A stretch of DNA of 64,000 bases from Alphaproteobacteria bacterium (GTDB taxonomy: Bacteria; Pseudomonadota; Alphaproteobacteria; Rhodobacterales; Rhodobacteraceae): assembly GCA_030431825.1 (NCBI GenBank), contig JAUIIJ010000014.1, positions 1 to 64,000 on the forward strand. The letters run 5' to 3'. The position numbers and the translations under genes are program-made. Positions within the stretch are counted from its first letter, which is position 1. Each line of letters begins with the position of its first letter. Under the pieces are notes generated by a model. That model was not told where the DNA came from, searched no databases, and saw nothing but the letters and a program-made list of their open reading frames with translations. This document shows positions 1 to 7,073 of the stretch, one piece after another.

Positions 1-96
1 CGGACGATCGAGAAATTTGAGGGCTCCGCGCCCGGCGCGCTTGCGCCAGACGGGGAACCAGAATACCCAAATCCAACCCGCAGACTCGCGTTATGA
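1..96 (+). pseudogene. C-terminal tail of an IS3-family transposase (orfB), cut by window edge
   Basis: Frame 1 reads 31 residues from the first base to a TGA at 94-96, including GSAPGALA and a PNPTRRLAL end. This is the typical extreme C-terminus of IS3-family orfB proteins. The same tail, diverged, ends the IS3 relic at 5894. Just after the stop, GGGGGCAGGTCA at 111-122 matches the right end of that relic (CGGCGGCAGGTCA-like, ending 5920), so base 122 is probably the right terminus of this copy. Whether the rest of the element, to the left of the window, is intact cannot be seen. Confidence 0.75.
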
Positions 97-330
97 ATGA
101 GGGAGCCTTAGGGGGCAGGTCACCTGCAAGCGGGCCTTGCCGTGCAGCAGACCCTTCGCGGGTGGTGGTGAACGCGTCTCTCGTCGCGCTCATGCCCGTC
201 GCGCCTGCTGTTGCCCGACGAGTTCGACGAGACGCGCCCAGCGACCCCCAAAAAATCGCGCGCTGATGGGCGTCTCCGTGTCTTGGGCATCATCATGCCC
301 GCGAAGGCGAACCCCGCGTTAGACCCGCGC
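97..330. other. Intergenic, IS right end then no recognisable gene
   Basis: Bases 97-122 are the probable right end of the IS3 copy. In 123-330 I see no ORF with a plausible start, RBS or family resemblance; the short open frames here look like chance in GC-rich DNA. The region may hold the transcription end of the minus-strand gene that stops at 331, but no clear stem with a T-tract is present. Confidence 0.5.
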
Positions 331-867
331 TCATGCGGATTCGCGCGAAATGACGGCTTGGAGATCGGCAGTCACGTCTTGGACACCCGCGGCGTCCCAA
401 ATGTCGTCACGTAGCAAGAACCGATAGCTATTGGTGTGCTTGGTGAACTTGGAGCGGTCCCGCACAACCGATGATGGGATCAAAGCGGCTCGCGTCACAC
501 CAAATTCAGCGTTCAGCAATACACCTGCCAAAACATCGAACCCGGCCAAGTCTCGAATAGCAGACAGTTGGCGGGATGTGTTGTGCTGGTGCAGCCTCCT
601 GCCTTTGATCTGAAAGCGGGTGCCTTCCGCGTCCGTCGCATCGTAGCCTTTGACGGAATTTGCTGCTTGCTCCCACCCAAAGGCGCGGCAGAACAGCCAT
701 TCGGCATAGTCTCCCGTTGGGTTGTTTGCGCTACGTATAACTCCGCGCGCACGCAATTCGTCGAGAATCCCAGTATGGGCCTTGAGTAAATCGGAAACTG
801 AAAGCGTGGCGTAGTCCATATCGCCAGCGTAAGGGCCAATCATGCGAATGTCATTCCGCATCCTCAT
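331..867 (-). CDS. DUF6998-type protein with PD-(D/E)XK nuclease-like core
   Basis: This 178-residue protein resembles the family I recall as DUF6998. The conserved block runs through NNPTGDYAEWL (about residues 48-58) and then GYDATDAEGTRFQIKGRR. That spacing, a Glu in the first helix, an Asp, then Q-x-K about ten residues on, matches the catalytic layout of PD-(D/E)XK nucleases (E...D...(E/Q)xK). No signal peptide or membrane segment is seen. The chosen ATG at 867 follows GGGGGA on the coding strand; ATGs at 843 and 819 are alternatives. The gene follows the HhH-GPD-like gene at 892-1614 in the same direction with about 25 bp between them, so they are probably co-transcribed from the promoter facing the XRE gene. 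Nuclease activity is inference from the motif; no methyltransferase partner is visible. Confidence 0.7.
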   Translation of the reverse strand: MRMRNDIRMIGPYAGDMDYATLSVSDLLKAHTGILDELRARGVIRSANNPTGDYAEWLFCRAFGWEQAANSVKGYDATDAEGTRFQIKGRRLHQHNTSRQLSAIRDLAGFDVLAGVLLNAEFGVTRAALIPSSVVRDRSKFTKHTNSYRFLLRDDIWDAAGVQDVTADLQAVISRESA

Positions 868-891
868 GCTAGTCCCCCGCAACCGCTGTTT

Positions 892-1614
892 TCAGTCTTT
901 GGTCGATGCCTTTGCTGACTGAAAACGCCAAATGGCATAGTCAAGGTGCAGGGGCGTCCATCGGTGCCCGCGCTGGCAAAGATCCCGCGCAGCCAACCGG
1001 ACGAGAATTGCCGCCTGACGCGGTTGTGGTATTGCGTCCAACTTCAAGGCGTTCCCAACGTATCGCTGCACCATGCGGTCGGGCTTTATTAGGTTATCGT
1101 CACCCGCTAGCATCATGAAATAGTCGAACGCGATACCGCTCGATTGGCCTGGCAAGCCCAAGATTATCGCCTCTGCATATTCCCGGCGGTTTTGCTCGAA
1201 GTCGTCAAAAGTGTTGATACCGGCCTCGGTCAACGCGCGGCAGTAAAGCAGGACCGCTGCGGCCTTGAGGATACCAGATCGCGACGACGTGCGCTGCCTA
1301 TTCTGGAACACGGTATCGGCCATCCCTTCGATTCCAAGAGTGTCGAACAGAGCCACCAGATCACATATCCCGTGTCCACCGGCCCCTCTTGACTCACGCG
1401 ATGAAGCATAACGGGGCCAGTCAGCGTATTCACACAAATTCGCGACCACCTTCTGTGTGCTCGTGTATCGAACTCCAATCGAAAAAACCGCATCGACGAC
1501 GCACAGCGGCAATGATGCGTAGCGGTATTCGTCCGCTAGCGCCGGAGCCATGAGCCCCGATTGTTCGATGTAATCGGCCAGTTTCGAAACTGGCGACGTG
1601 CTGATCAATTCCAA
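892..1614 (-). CDS. HhH-GPD (endonuclease III fold)-like protein
   Basis: This 240-residue cytosolic protein has, at about residues 155-190, LPGQSSGIAFDYFMMLAG followed by IKPDRMVQRYV. The pattern parallels the helix-hairpin-helix motif (LPGVG..TA) and downstream V(K)xDxH segment of DNA glycosylases such as endonuclease III. The usual catalytic lysine in the hairpin is not present (Gln-Ser-Ser instead), and no [4Fe-4S] cysteine cluster is visible at the C-terminus, so glycosylase chemistry is doubtful and the fold may serve DNA binding. The start is uncertain: a TTG at 1614 with a weak upstream AGGG, or the ATG at 1551. It is the first gene of a minus-strand pair with the DUF6998-type gene and diverges from the XRE regulator. 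It may be half of an uncharacterised DNA-targeting cassette. Confidence 0.55.
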   Translation of the reverse strand: MELISTSPVSKLADYIEQSGLMAPALADEYRYASLPLCVVDAVFSIGVRYTSTQKVVANLCEYADWPRYASSRESRGAGGHGICDLVALFDTLGIEGMADTVFQNRQRTSSRSGILKAAAVLLYCRALTEAGINTFDDFEQNRREYAEAIILGLPGQSSGIAFDYFMMLAGDDNLIKPDRMVQRYVGNALKLDAIPQPRQAAILVRLAARDLCQRGHRWTPLHLDYAIWRFQSAKASTKD

Positions 1615-1627
1615 CCCTGTCGCAATT

Positions 1628-1704
1628 TGTAGACGATAAGTGACGCAAGAAGCGCATCCATCCTACTGACAGTCAATAGTAATGTCACTGATCGTCTGTA
1701 GACG
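1628..1704. promoter_or_regulatory. Divergent control region with 14-bp inverted repeats
   Basis: The gap between the HhH-like gene and the XRE gene contains AGACGATAAGTGAC at 1631-1644 and, inverted at 1684-1697, GTCACTGATCGTCT; the arms agree at 13 of 14 positions. TGTAGACG is also repeated directly at 1628-1635 and 1697-1704. A further pair TGACA (1667-1671) / TGTCA (1683-1687) lies between the arms. This is the layout expected of operators for a small self-regulating XRE or restriction controller protein acting on both divergent promoters. The repeats are seen; the binding protein is inferred. Confidence 0.6.
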
Positions 1705-1733
1705 CATTGGCGACATGCGCCGTCTTTAGCAGC

Positions 1734-1952
1734 ATGGAAATTCGTGCCCGCTTAAGTCTTAACATGCGCCGTTTGCGCCAGTCGAAAGGCTGGTCGCAAG
1801 AGGAGTTTGCGCATGGAGCGGGCCTGCATCGGACCTATGTCAGTGATCTGGAACGCGGTGCTCGTAACCCTACGATCACAGTCGTTGACAAGCTGGCCAT
1901 TGCCTTAGGCGTAAACGTCGGCGCGCTGCTCGACGAGTTGGAAGAAAGATAA
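1734..1952 (+). CDS. XRE-family transcriptional regulator (controller-protein-like)
   Basis: This 72-residue protein is almost entirely a helix-turn-helix of the HTH_3/Cro-C1 type: RRLRQSKGWSQEEFA, then the recognition stretch LHRTYVSDLERGARNPTI and LAIALGV. Its length and sequence match the small C (controller) proteins of type II restriction-modification systems and similar stand-alone repressors. The ATG at 1734 is preferred over an upstream TTG at 1707 because homologous regulators begin only a few residues before the first helix. It is transcribed away from the HhH/DUF6998 pair and shares with it a control region full of inverted repeats, so autoregulation and control of the neighbours is the likely job. 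Confidence 0.8.
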   Translation: MEIRARLSLNMRRLRQSKGWSQEEFAHGAGLHRTYVSDLERGARNPTITVVDKLAIALGVNVGALLDELEER

Positions 1953-2083
1953 TTTGCAACCCTGCCCATGACATCCACAAAGGGACGGATTCGCTGCGTC
2001 TGTCGTCGAGGTCGTCGCAAAATCGCACAAGCGATGATCTGTCAGACAAAGGCTGCTTATAGGAGTTCTTCTGGTGCGCAGCG

Positions 2084-2944
2084 TCAGGCAAGCGTGACAA
2101 GTTCACGGAAGTCGGTCTCGCGGATGATGCGAAGTGGCTGACCTGCGGAAACCAGTCCCTCCGCCTTTCGATGCTTCGATGACTTGTCGTGCCCGGCCAG
2201 CTTGGTCACGTCCATGTCACCAACGACTAGCATGGTCGTCTTCTTGGTGACACTGTTAGCGACGGTGCATCCGACAGAGGCGGCAAGGTCCGCAGCCTCG
2301 CGACGCGGTATTTCAAGTGCACCCGTGAAGACGATCACCTCACCTGCAAAAGGTCCATCGGGATTTCCGTCGCGTTTGATTGAAGCGGAACCGCTCGACG
2401 AGGGGTCAATGGGTTGAAGCACTCGTTTCTGTATCGCGTCGAGGTCGAAACCGCTTTCCTGCATAGCGGCGAGCATGACGTGTCCCGCAGCTTTGGCGTC
2501 CTCCAAAGCGTTGTGATGCTCGAAGGTGTAACCGATCATCTTGCAGACATTCGCAAGGCCGTAGCCCGAGCGCGCGCATTCCGCCCATGTGCGACGAGCA
2601 ACGCGAGCAGAGTCGAGCCACGAACAGGTGGGCGCTGTGATCGACCACCGCGCCGCCGCTTGGTGCATCGCGACGCGGTCGAAATGCGTGTGGGTCACGA
2701 CAACCTGTCCCCCCAAGAAGCGGTCGATCTCGGATACTATATCCCGGAACGTCGGCGCGCCTTGCACGTCCGACTCCTGAATGCCGTGGATCGAGATATT
2801 GACCGGGTCGAAGAAGTCGTCCGGGTCGATCAGCGAATACCACTCCGACGCGAGCGCACCGTCCTCAAAGGCAGCGACGCCGATTGAGCAGAGTGACGCC
2901 ATGTCGGCATTGGCGGTTTCAACGTCGATGGCAACGAATTTCAT
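2084..2944 (-). CDS. DEDDh 3'-5' exonuclease with C-terminal BRCT domain
   Basis: This 286-residue protein starts with an exonuclease domain like DnaQ/DNA polymerase III epsilon: AIDVETAN (Asp-x-Glu) at residues 5-12, a middle THFDR Asp near 90, and the HHNALEDAKA motif (His and last Asp) near 142-151, completing DEDDh. A linker of about 40 residues leads to a BRCT domain (about 200-280), recognised by FAGEVIVFTGAL and the TKKTTMLVVGD segment as in NAD-dependent ligases. The combination is common in exonucleases carried on accessory DNA and suggests 3'-end processing with targeting through BRCT. The ATG at 2944 is followed directly by the catalytic strand, so the start is well constrained. 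The gene is monocistronic as far as can be seen. Confidence 0.9.
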   Translation of the reverse strand: MKFVAIDVETANADMASLCSIGVAAFEDGALASEWYSLIDPDDFFDPVNISIHGIQESDVQGAPTFRDIVSEIDRFLGGQVVVTHTHFDRVAMHQAAARWSITAPTCSWLDSARVARRTWAECARSGYGLANVCKMIGYTFEHHNALEDAKAAGHVMLAAMQESGFDLDAIQKRVLQPIDPSSSGSASIKRDGNPDGPFAGEVIVFTGALEIPRREAADLAASVGCTVANSVTKKTTMLVVGDMDVTKLAGHDKSSKHRKAEGLVSAGQPLRIIRETDFRELVTLA

Positions 2945-3001
2945 GGGAACCTCAAACAGTCTTACTTTCTATTTATCTGAGGGCATGACAGGAGTCACCG
3001 T

Positions 3002-3469
3002 TTAGAAAGGTACGTCGTCTTCGGAGCACTTCGAGGGGTACTCCCCATCTGCCTTAGGTTCCTCGCCATCGGTGGCTAAGTCCTTTTCAATCATCCGCTC
3101 AAGCGCCTTGCCATAGGCTGGCATCCTCCACGACTTCTCGCCCGCCTCTTTGCCGCGCTCTTCCTGAATGACGTTAATCGGGCTTTTCGGATGCAGCCCA
3201 ATCAAATGGCCCTCGTGGCGTCGCACGCCGCCCGACTTGTTCGACCGCGGCCGCGTCTTCGGTAGATCGTAGAATGCTCGAACCTTTTCCCAATCGTCAG
3301 GGTCAAGCACTTCTTGGAAGAAGTGAAACCGTTCGTCGACTGTGAGTGGGCTGGCTTCCTCGTCGAACAGAAACACACGCCCCTCGGAATCGACGGTGAC
3401 GTTGCGCATGTGCTTCTCGCGGAAGTTGGGTGTCTTGTAGCGTGGCGATTTAATGAACTCGGACTTCAT
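3002..3469 (-). CDS. Hypothetical protein ending in an SSB-like acidic tip
   Basis: I do not recognise a family. The protein is charged and soluble, with no signal peptide or membrane helix: 155 residues from the ATG at 3469; an in-frame TTG at 3559 would make 185, and an ATG at 3409 would make 135. The central part (DERFHFFQEVLDPDDWEKV) looks helical. The extreme C-terminus is CSEDDVPF, very close to the DDDIPF tip by which single-stranded-DNA-binding proteins recruit exonucleases, RecO, PriA and others. No OB-fold signature is visible, so this is not an ordinary SSB. It lies 57 bp upstream of the exonuclease-BRCT gene, same strand, so the pair may form an operon. Confidence 0.55.
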   Translation of the reverse strand: MKSEFIKSPRYKTPNFREKHMRNVTVDSEGRVFLFDEEASPLTVDERFHFFQEVLDPDDWEKVRAFYDLPKTRPRSNKSGGVRRHEGHLIGLHPKSPINVIQEERGKEAGEKSWRMPAYGKALERMIEKDLATDGEEPKADGEYPSKCSEDDVPF

Positions 3470-3574
3470 GCACTCAACGTTGAACAACCGCCGCTTCGCG
3501 GTCAAGCGCCTGATGCGAAATGCAAATAGGTGGGATTGGTCGAACTGCCCACGTTGCAAAATCGTTGCAAAAAC

Positions 3575-3601
3575 GAAAAAAGGCGATCCCGAAGGATCGC
3601 C
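3575..3601 (-). terminator. Rho-independent terminator of tRNA-Asn
   Basis: Read on the minus strand, an 8-bp perfect stem GGCGATCC / GGATCGCC (3594-3601 and 3582-3589) closes a four-base loop and is followed by a run of T (3575-3581). It sits 29 bp after the tRNA 3' CCA. The plus strand also has an A-tract before and T-tract after the stem, so it could work in both directions. Confidence 0.85.
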
Positions 3602-3629
3602 ATTTTTACTTTACAACCAAGTGATTGTT

Positions 3630-3704
3630 TGGCTCCGGCGGTAGGGATCGAACCTACGACCAATTGATTAACAGTCAACTGCTCTACCGCTGAGCTACGC
3701 CGGA
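3630..3704 (-). tRNA. tRNA-Asn (anticodon GTT), CCA encoded
   Basis: On the minus strand, TCCGGCG at the 5' end pairs with CGCCGGA at the 3' end, followed by discriminator G and an encoded CCA (3630-3632). The D-arm contains AGCTCAGCGGTAGAGC, the anticodon loop is CTGTTAA giving GTT, and the T-arm contains GGTTCGATCC. All arms fold as a canonical cloverleaf of 72 nt plus CCA. tRNA genes are frequent integration sites for islands, and the accessory genes at lower coordinates lie on its 3' side, but I found no second copy of the 3' end in the window. Confidence 0.97.
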
Positions 3705-3715
3705 ACGGTGCGGCG

Positions 3716-3744
3716 CATATATCAATCGTCAAATAGGTCGTCCA
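3716..3744 (-). promoter_or_regulatory. Candidate sigma-70 promoter of tRNA-Asn
   Basis: On the minus strand TGGACG (3739-3744) and TATATG (3716-3721) are separated by 17 bp, each matching four of six consensus bases. The -10 box lies 11 bp before the mature tRNA 5' end, a normal spacing for a short leader. Position and spacing are the support; the boxes themselves are imperfect. Confidence 0.45.
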
Positions 3745-4089
3745 GTGGTATTTTGACGAAAATCGGCTATTTTATTTTTTTGCGCGGCCTAGGATCAGGA
3801 CTTCGGTAACGGGGGTGTCCCAGTCAAGCCGTTTCGCGCAAGACAATTGATCCGCCATAGCGGTTCCTTTGGTTTTTTGGGTGCCTGCCCTGGCTTCTGT
3901 CGCGGCTTTCGGCTGAGATCCTTGGGGTACATGCTTCGGTTCGTGGTCAGCGCGGCGGCTGCCAACATGATGCGGGTTCGATGTAATTCCGATGTGCCGA
4001 TCTCATAGGCGTGCTTGACTTCTGTCGGCGACAGTCCTGACCACGGCATCATCGGAACCACGTCCCTGCGGGACCTCGACAGCCTGCGA
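3745..4089. other. Downstream flank of the IS110 element, no supported gene
   Basis: This stretch lies between the tRNA promoter and the stop codon of the IS110 transposase. It probably includes the right non-coding end of that element, whose exact terminus I cannot place because IS110 elements lack clear inverted repeats. An 88-codon open frame on the minus strand (3795-4061) has no family resemblance and no good RBS, and I do not count it as a gene. A T-rich tract lies at 3769-3781. Confidence 0.4.
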
Positions 4090-5148
4090 TCAAGCAGGCA
4101 ACGGGTGGCGGGTCATCCGGTCAGGCAAGGTCGGCGCGGCATCCGGCTGGAAGGTCGTGTTATCGATCCAAAGCCGGTGAAGTATAACAGCAATGCGGCG
4201 TGCGAGGGCGACCATCGCAATCTTCCGACCGCGCCGCTGCGCAAGCTGGGCTCCCCACGTTCTCAACCATGTCGATCGGCCACGGTTCATCATGACGGTT
4301 GCTGCCTGGCACAATGCGCGCCTCAGATTGACGTCACCAGCTTTGGTGATGCCGCCTGACACGTCCCGTTCACCGGACTGGTTGCGTGATGGTGTCAGGC
4401 CAACCCAGGGGCCAACCCTCTTTGAAGATCGAAAGCGTGTCGGATCATCGACAGCCGCACGGAAAGTCAGTGCGACGACGGCACCGATCCCCGGCATTGT
4501 CATCAAACGGTGGCACACTGGATCGTCCTGAGCGAGCTGACGCACCTGTTTCTCAAGTGCTGCCAGTTCCTGTCGCAACGTTTCTCTCGCGCGCAGCATT
4601 GGTGCCGTTGCTGTTTCCAGCATGGGGTTACCTTCCGCCAGCTCCTGTATGCGAGCCTCGAACCTGCCGCGGGAGATCGCACCGACCTTGAGGCCAAAAT
4701 TCCGCAGCAGTCCGCGCAGCGACATTTCCAGCGCGATCATGTTCTGTTGGATAGCCTTTCGAGCGCCGGGAACCGCCCGGGTTTCCTGAGCAGAGACGGA
4801 TTTACAGTGGACCGGGCGGAACCAGCCCAGATGAAGCAGGCGTGCAATCCCTTCTGCATCGCGCCGAGCCGTCTTGATCGGCATCGCCTTCAGCGCTCCT
4901 TTCACCTGGCGCGTTTCCATGAGCACCGCATCCAAGCCAGTTTCAGTCAGCCCTCGATGCAGCCATTGCGACAGTGGCCCGGCTTCCAGGCCAATTGCTG
5001 CGATGCAGCCGTCAAGTTCGTCCAACCAGCGCGCCAAAGCTTCGGGTGCACTTTCAGTCTCCCCCTCTTTGACGATCTTACCATGCTCGCTGACCACGCA
5101 GACTGCAGTCTTCGCCAACGACACATCCAATCCAACAAACAACTTCAT
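4090..5148 (-). CDS. IS110-family transposase (DEDD recombinase)
   Basis: This 352-residue protein is full length for the family. The N-terminal RuvC-like DEDD domain shows VGLDVS (first Asp, about residue 7), IGLEAG (Glu, about 54), and KTARRDAEGIARLLHLGWFRPVH (Asp, about 100), the hallmark run of IS110 transposases. The C-terminal Transposase_20 domain shows MPGIGAVVALTF and VGPWVGLTPSRNQSGE with GGITKAGDVNLRRAL. The ATG at 5148 follows GGAGGAG with good spacing; an ATG 15 bp earlier overlaps that RBS and is unlikely. No frameshift or stop interrupts it, so it could be active. These elements are guided by a bridge RNA made from non-coding DNA at an element end. The element lies against the IS3 relic at about 5290. 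Confidence 0.92.
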   Translation of the reverse strand: MKLFVGLDVSLAKTAVCVVSEHGKIVKEGETESAPEALARWLDELDGCIAAIGLEAGPLSQWLHRGLTETGLDAVLMETRQVKGALKAMPIKTARRDAEGIARLLHLGWFRPVHCKSVSAQETRAVPGARKAIQQNMIALEMSLRGLLRNFGLKVGAISRGRFEARIQELAEGNPMLETATAPMLRARETLRQELAALEKQVRQLAQDDPVCHRLMTMPGIGAVVALTFRAAVDDPTRFRSSKRVGPWVGLTPSRNQSGERDVSGGITKAGDVNLRRALCQAATVMMNRGRSTWLRTWGAQLAQRRGRKIAMVALARRIAVILHRLWIDNTTFQPDAAPTLPDRMTRHPLPA

Positions 5149-5290
5149 CCCGTTCTCCTCCATCTGGGTTCAATACGGGAATGGCGACAGCGCAGCGCTG
5201 ATCTGACAAGTGGCAACGGCGGCGCGTGACGCAGGCCCCGTTACAGCATCTCATAGCCAGTAGATGACGAGTGCTGCGAGTGCTCTGAGT
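5149..5290 (-). other. Non-coding left end of the IS110 element, candidate bridge-RNA locus
   Basis: About 140 bp separate the IS110 transposase start from the left edge of the IS3 relic. In IS110-group elements the non-coding DNA upstream of the transposase encodes the bridge RNA that pairs with target and donor DNA. This segment has the right place and strand, but I cannot assign loops or the core dinucleotide by eye, and part of it may be flanking DNA. Inference only. Confidence 0.3.
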
Positions 5291-5920
5291 TACCCCCCGA
5301 AATTCGGACACTGACATAAGCTACGATTTGCAGTCTGCTGATCTTCGACGAGAAGTAGATCAGAGATGTCGAAACGGAAGCAGCACGCGCCTGAGTTCAA
5401 GGCCAAGGTCGCGCTGGAAGCCCTGAAGGGCGAGGAGACGGCCGCCGAGTTGGCAAGCCGGTTCGGGGTGCATCTTGAACCGACAGGACATGCAAAGCAT
5501 GGCCATAAACTATAAACAGCGCTTCTGCCCGACGTGCCACGACATCCAGTTCACAAGTCGAGCGATCCTGAAGTGGGCCAACGACAACGGTGTCGAAGGG
5601 CATTACATCGATCCCGGCAAACCACAGCAGAATGTCTTTGGCGAGTCATTCAACGGCAGCCTGCGCGATGAACTTCTGAACGACGAGATGTTCGACACCC
5701 TTGAAGACGCCCGACGAAAGCTGACGCCCTGGCGATACGACTATAACAAGGTCAGGCCGCACTCATCGCTCGGGAACCGAACGCCCGCGAAAGCGCGCCG
5801 AACGCTTGAGTTAAATGAGGACTCCGCGCCCGGCGTGCTTGGTCAAACCGAAACCCAAGAATATGAAAACCAGACCTGCAGAGTCTCGTTCTGAATGAGG
5901 GAGCCTCGGGCGGCAGGTCA
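5291..5920 (+). mobile_element. Deleted relic of an IS3-family element
   Basis: The left part has orfA from an ATG at 5366, reading [20 protein letters not shown] and on to ASRFGVH, the standard IS3 orfA N-terminus with its HTH. Homology breaks off at about 5472. After a short unrelated stretch, orfB resumes at [16 protein letters not shown] (about 5550) and runs to TGA at 5892-5894 with the end block of the integrase catalytic domain. Roughly 250 codons, including most of the DDE core, are missing, and residues usually invariant are changed ([17 protein letters not shown] in place of the usual [17 protein letters not shown]). The right end is at about 5920, matching the end of the copy at 1-122. 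The element cannot transpose by itself. Confidence 0.85.
5475..5894 (+). pseudogene. IS3-family orfB, 5'-truncated
   Basis: The open frame encodes 139 residues, of which about the last 115 match the C-terminal third of IS3 integrase-type transposases ([34 protein letters not shown]). The catalytic DD pair is lost and only the region around the final Glu (FGESFN) is left. The first 24 codons have no transposase resemblance and mark the deletion junction. No function is expected. Confidence 0.85.
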
Positions 5921-5938
5921 TTGTGAAAAAGGTTCCTC

Positions 5939-5967
5939 TTGACTGCCTTGCCATATGGGACTGTGAT
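5939..5967 (+). promoter_or_regulatory. Candidate promoter of the AraC-family gene
   Basis: TTGACT at 5939-5944 and TGTGAT at 5962-5967 are separated by 17 bp and lie about 140 bp before the AraC-family start, just outside the IS3 right end. The -35 matches five of six consensus bases and the -10 four of six. Supported by sequence pattern only. Confidence 0.4.
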
Positions 5968-6107
5968 GGGGCTTGCTGTCACCGCAGCGGAAAGCCACTT
6001 CAGGTTCGGCATCAAAAGACCGGGCCGAGCGAGAGAAACAGGGGTGAACTACGATTGCCGCCGGCCAGGCATCGATCTTGCTCCTGTGTTCGGGAGGAGC
6101 GACGTCA

Positions 6108-7043
6108 ATGATGTGTCTGGACGAATGGGACGAGACCATTCTAAGCAATTGCGGCCGCTTCCACACCGAACCCAAACGCGGCACGCGCAAGCAAATCGGA
6201 AATTTCGTCAAGCGCGCCCGGCTCGGAGTGGATATTGCCGAGATCGAGTGCACGATCGAACATATCCATCGCTCGCGTCTTGGTATCCGTCGCGACGATC
6301 AGGAATACATGTTCCTGCTGTATCAGAAAACCGGTGAGACCGCGGTGTCGCACAACCAGCGGGAAGAGGTCCTGACGTCTGGCGAATGTCTCCTGCTGGA
6401 TTCGACCAAAACCGCGATGATGGCGTTCAGCGGGCGGCATGCCAGCTTCTTTTCCGTGCATCTTCCGCGTGGGCTGTTCCTTGACGGGCGGGGCTCCTTT
6501 CCCGTGGCCGGGCGCAAGATCGGCGCCGGGCACGTGCTGCATGGCAGCCTGAACACGGTTCTGTTCGCGAAGGATACACAAGCCGAAACCGGTTTTTCTG
6601 CCGACTACCTGTTTGATTTCATCCGGATGGTCTTTGGCAGCGAAACCGGCGCGGTCGAAGCGTCGCGCTTTCGAAACCGCGACGACCTGTTTCGATATGT
6701 GCAGGACACGATTGACCGCAAACTGACGGATGCGAGCTTTACCATCGACTGCCTCGCGCGCGATGTCGGCCGGTCCCGGCGGCAACTTCAACGGGATTTC
6801 AGCGAAAACGGAACGAGTTTCACGCACGAGGTACAGCAGCGCCGCCTGATGTTCGTGCGCGCGCGGCTCGAACGGAATGCGCGGTTGGGAACGCGGGCGC
6901 CGATTTCGGAAATCGCCTTTCAATCCGGTTTCAACGACCTGTCGCATTTCAACCGGTTGTTTCGCAAACATCACGGGCTGTCGCCGCGCGAATTCTGTTC
7001 GCAGATCGCGGCCAATCGCGGGAGAGCTGAATCGCAACATTAA
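6108..7043 (+). CDS. AraC-family transcriptional activator, FeaR-like
   Basis: This 311-residue protein has an N-terminal sensor domain of the AraC_binding_2 type (as in FeaR, the activator of aromatic amine oxidation in enterobacteria) and a C-terminal AraC double HTH from about residue 200. Helix signatures include FTIDCLARDVGRSRRQLQRDF and ISEIAFQSGFNDLSHFNRLFRKHHGLSPREF. Tandem ATGs occur at 6108 and 6111; GGGAGGAG at 6092-6099 fits the first. An upstream ATG at 6078 has no RBS. Its place directly before an acyl-CoA synthetase gene and the aralkylamine dehydrogenase operon argues that it senses an aromatic amine or its aldehyde and activates both units. Paired TGGCGC repeats at 7047-7073 and 9121-9147 are the candidate binding sites. 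Confidence 0.88.
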   Translation: MMCLDEWDETILSNCGRFHTEPKRGTRKQIGNFVKRARLGVDIAEIECTIEHIHRSRLGIRRDDQEYMFLLYQKTGETAVSHNQREEVLTSGECLLLDSTKTAMMAFSGRHASFFSVHLPRGLFLDGRGSFPVAGRKIGAGHVLHGSLNTVLFAKDTQAETGFSADYLFDFIRMVFGSETGAVEASRFRNRDDLFRYVQDTIDRKLTDASFTIDCLARDVGRSRRQLQRDFSENGTSFTHEVQQRRLMFVRARLERNARLGTRAPISEIAFQSGFNDLSHFNRLFRKHHGLSPREFCSQIAANRGRAESQH

Positions 7044-7046
7044 TTT

Positions 7047-7073
7047 TGGCGCGATCCGCAGTATGCGTGGCGC
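7047..7073 (+). promoter_or_regulatory. Direct repeat TGGCGC, 21-bp period: candidate AraC-type activator site 1
   Basis: TGGCGC occurs at 7047-7052 and again at 7068-7073, exactly 21 bp apart, directly after the regulator stop codon and 160-190 bp before the acyl-CoA synthetase start. Two-turn direct repeats are the normal binding format of AraC-family proteins. The same hexamer with the same 21-bp period lies before aauB at 9121-9147, which is the main support. Confidence 0.55.

Noticed and set aside
137-414. Two short plus-strand frames at the left edge
   Set aside because: They overlap the DUF6998-type gene or IS debris and have no protein-like composition.
3630-3704. tRNA-Asn as attachment site of a genomic island
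   Set aside because: The position is suggestive, but no direct repeat of the tRNA 3' end and no integrase gene are in the window, so no att site is annotated.
3795-4061. 88-codon minus-strand frame downstream of the IS110 transposase
   Set aside because: No RBS, no recognisable family, basic low-complexity end; likely chance within the element flank.
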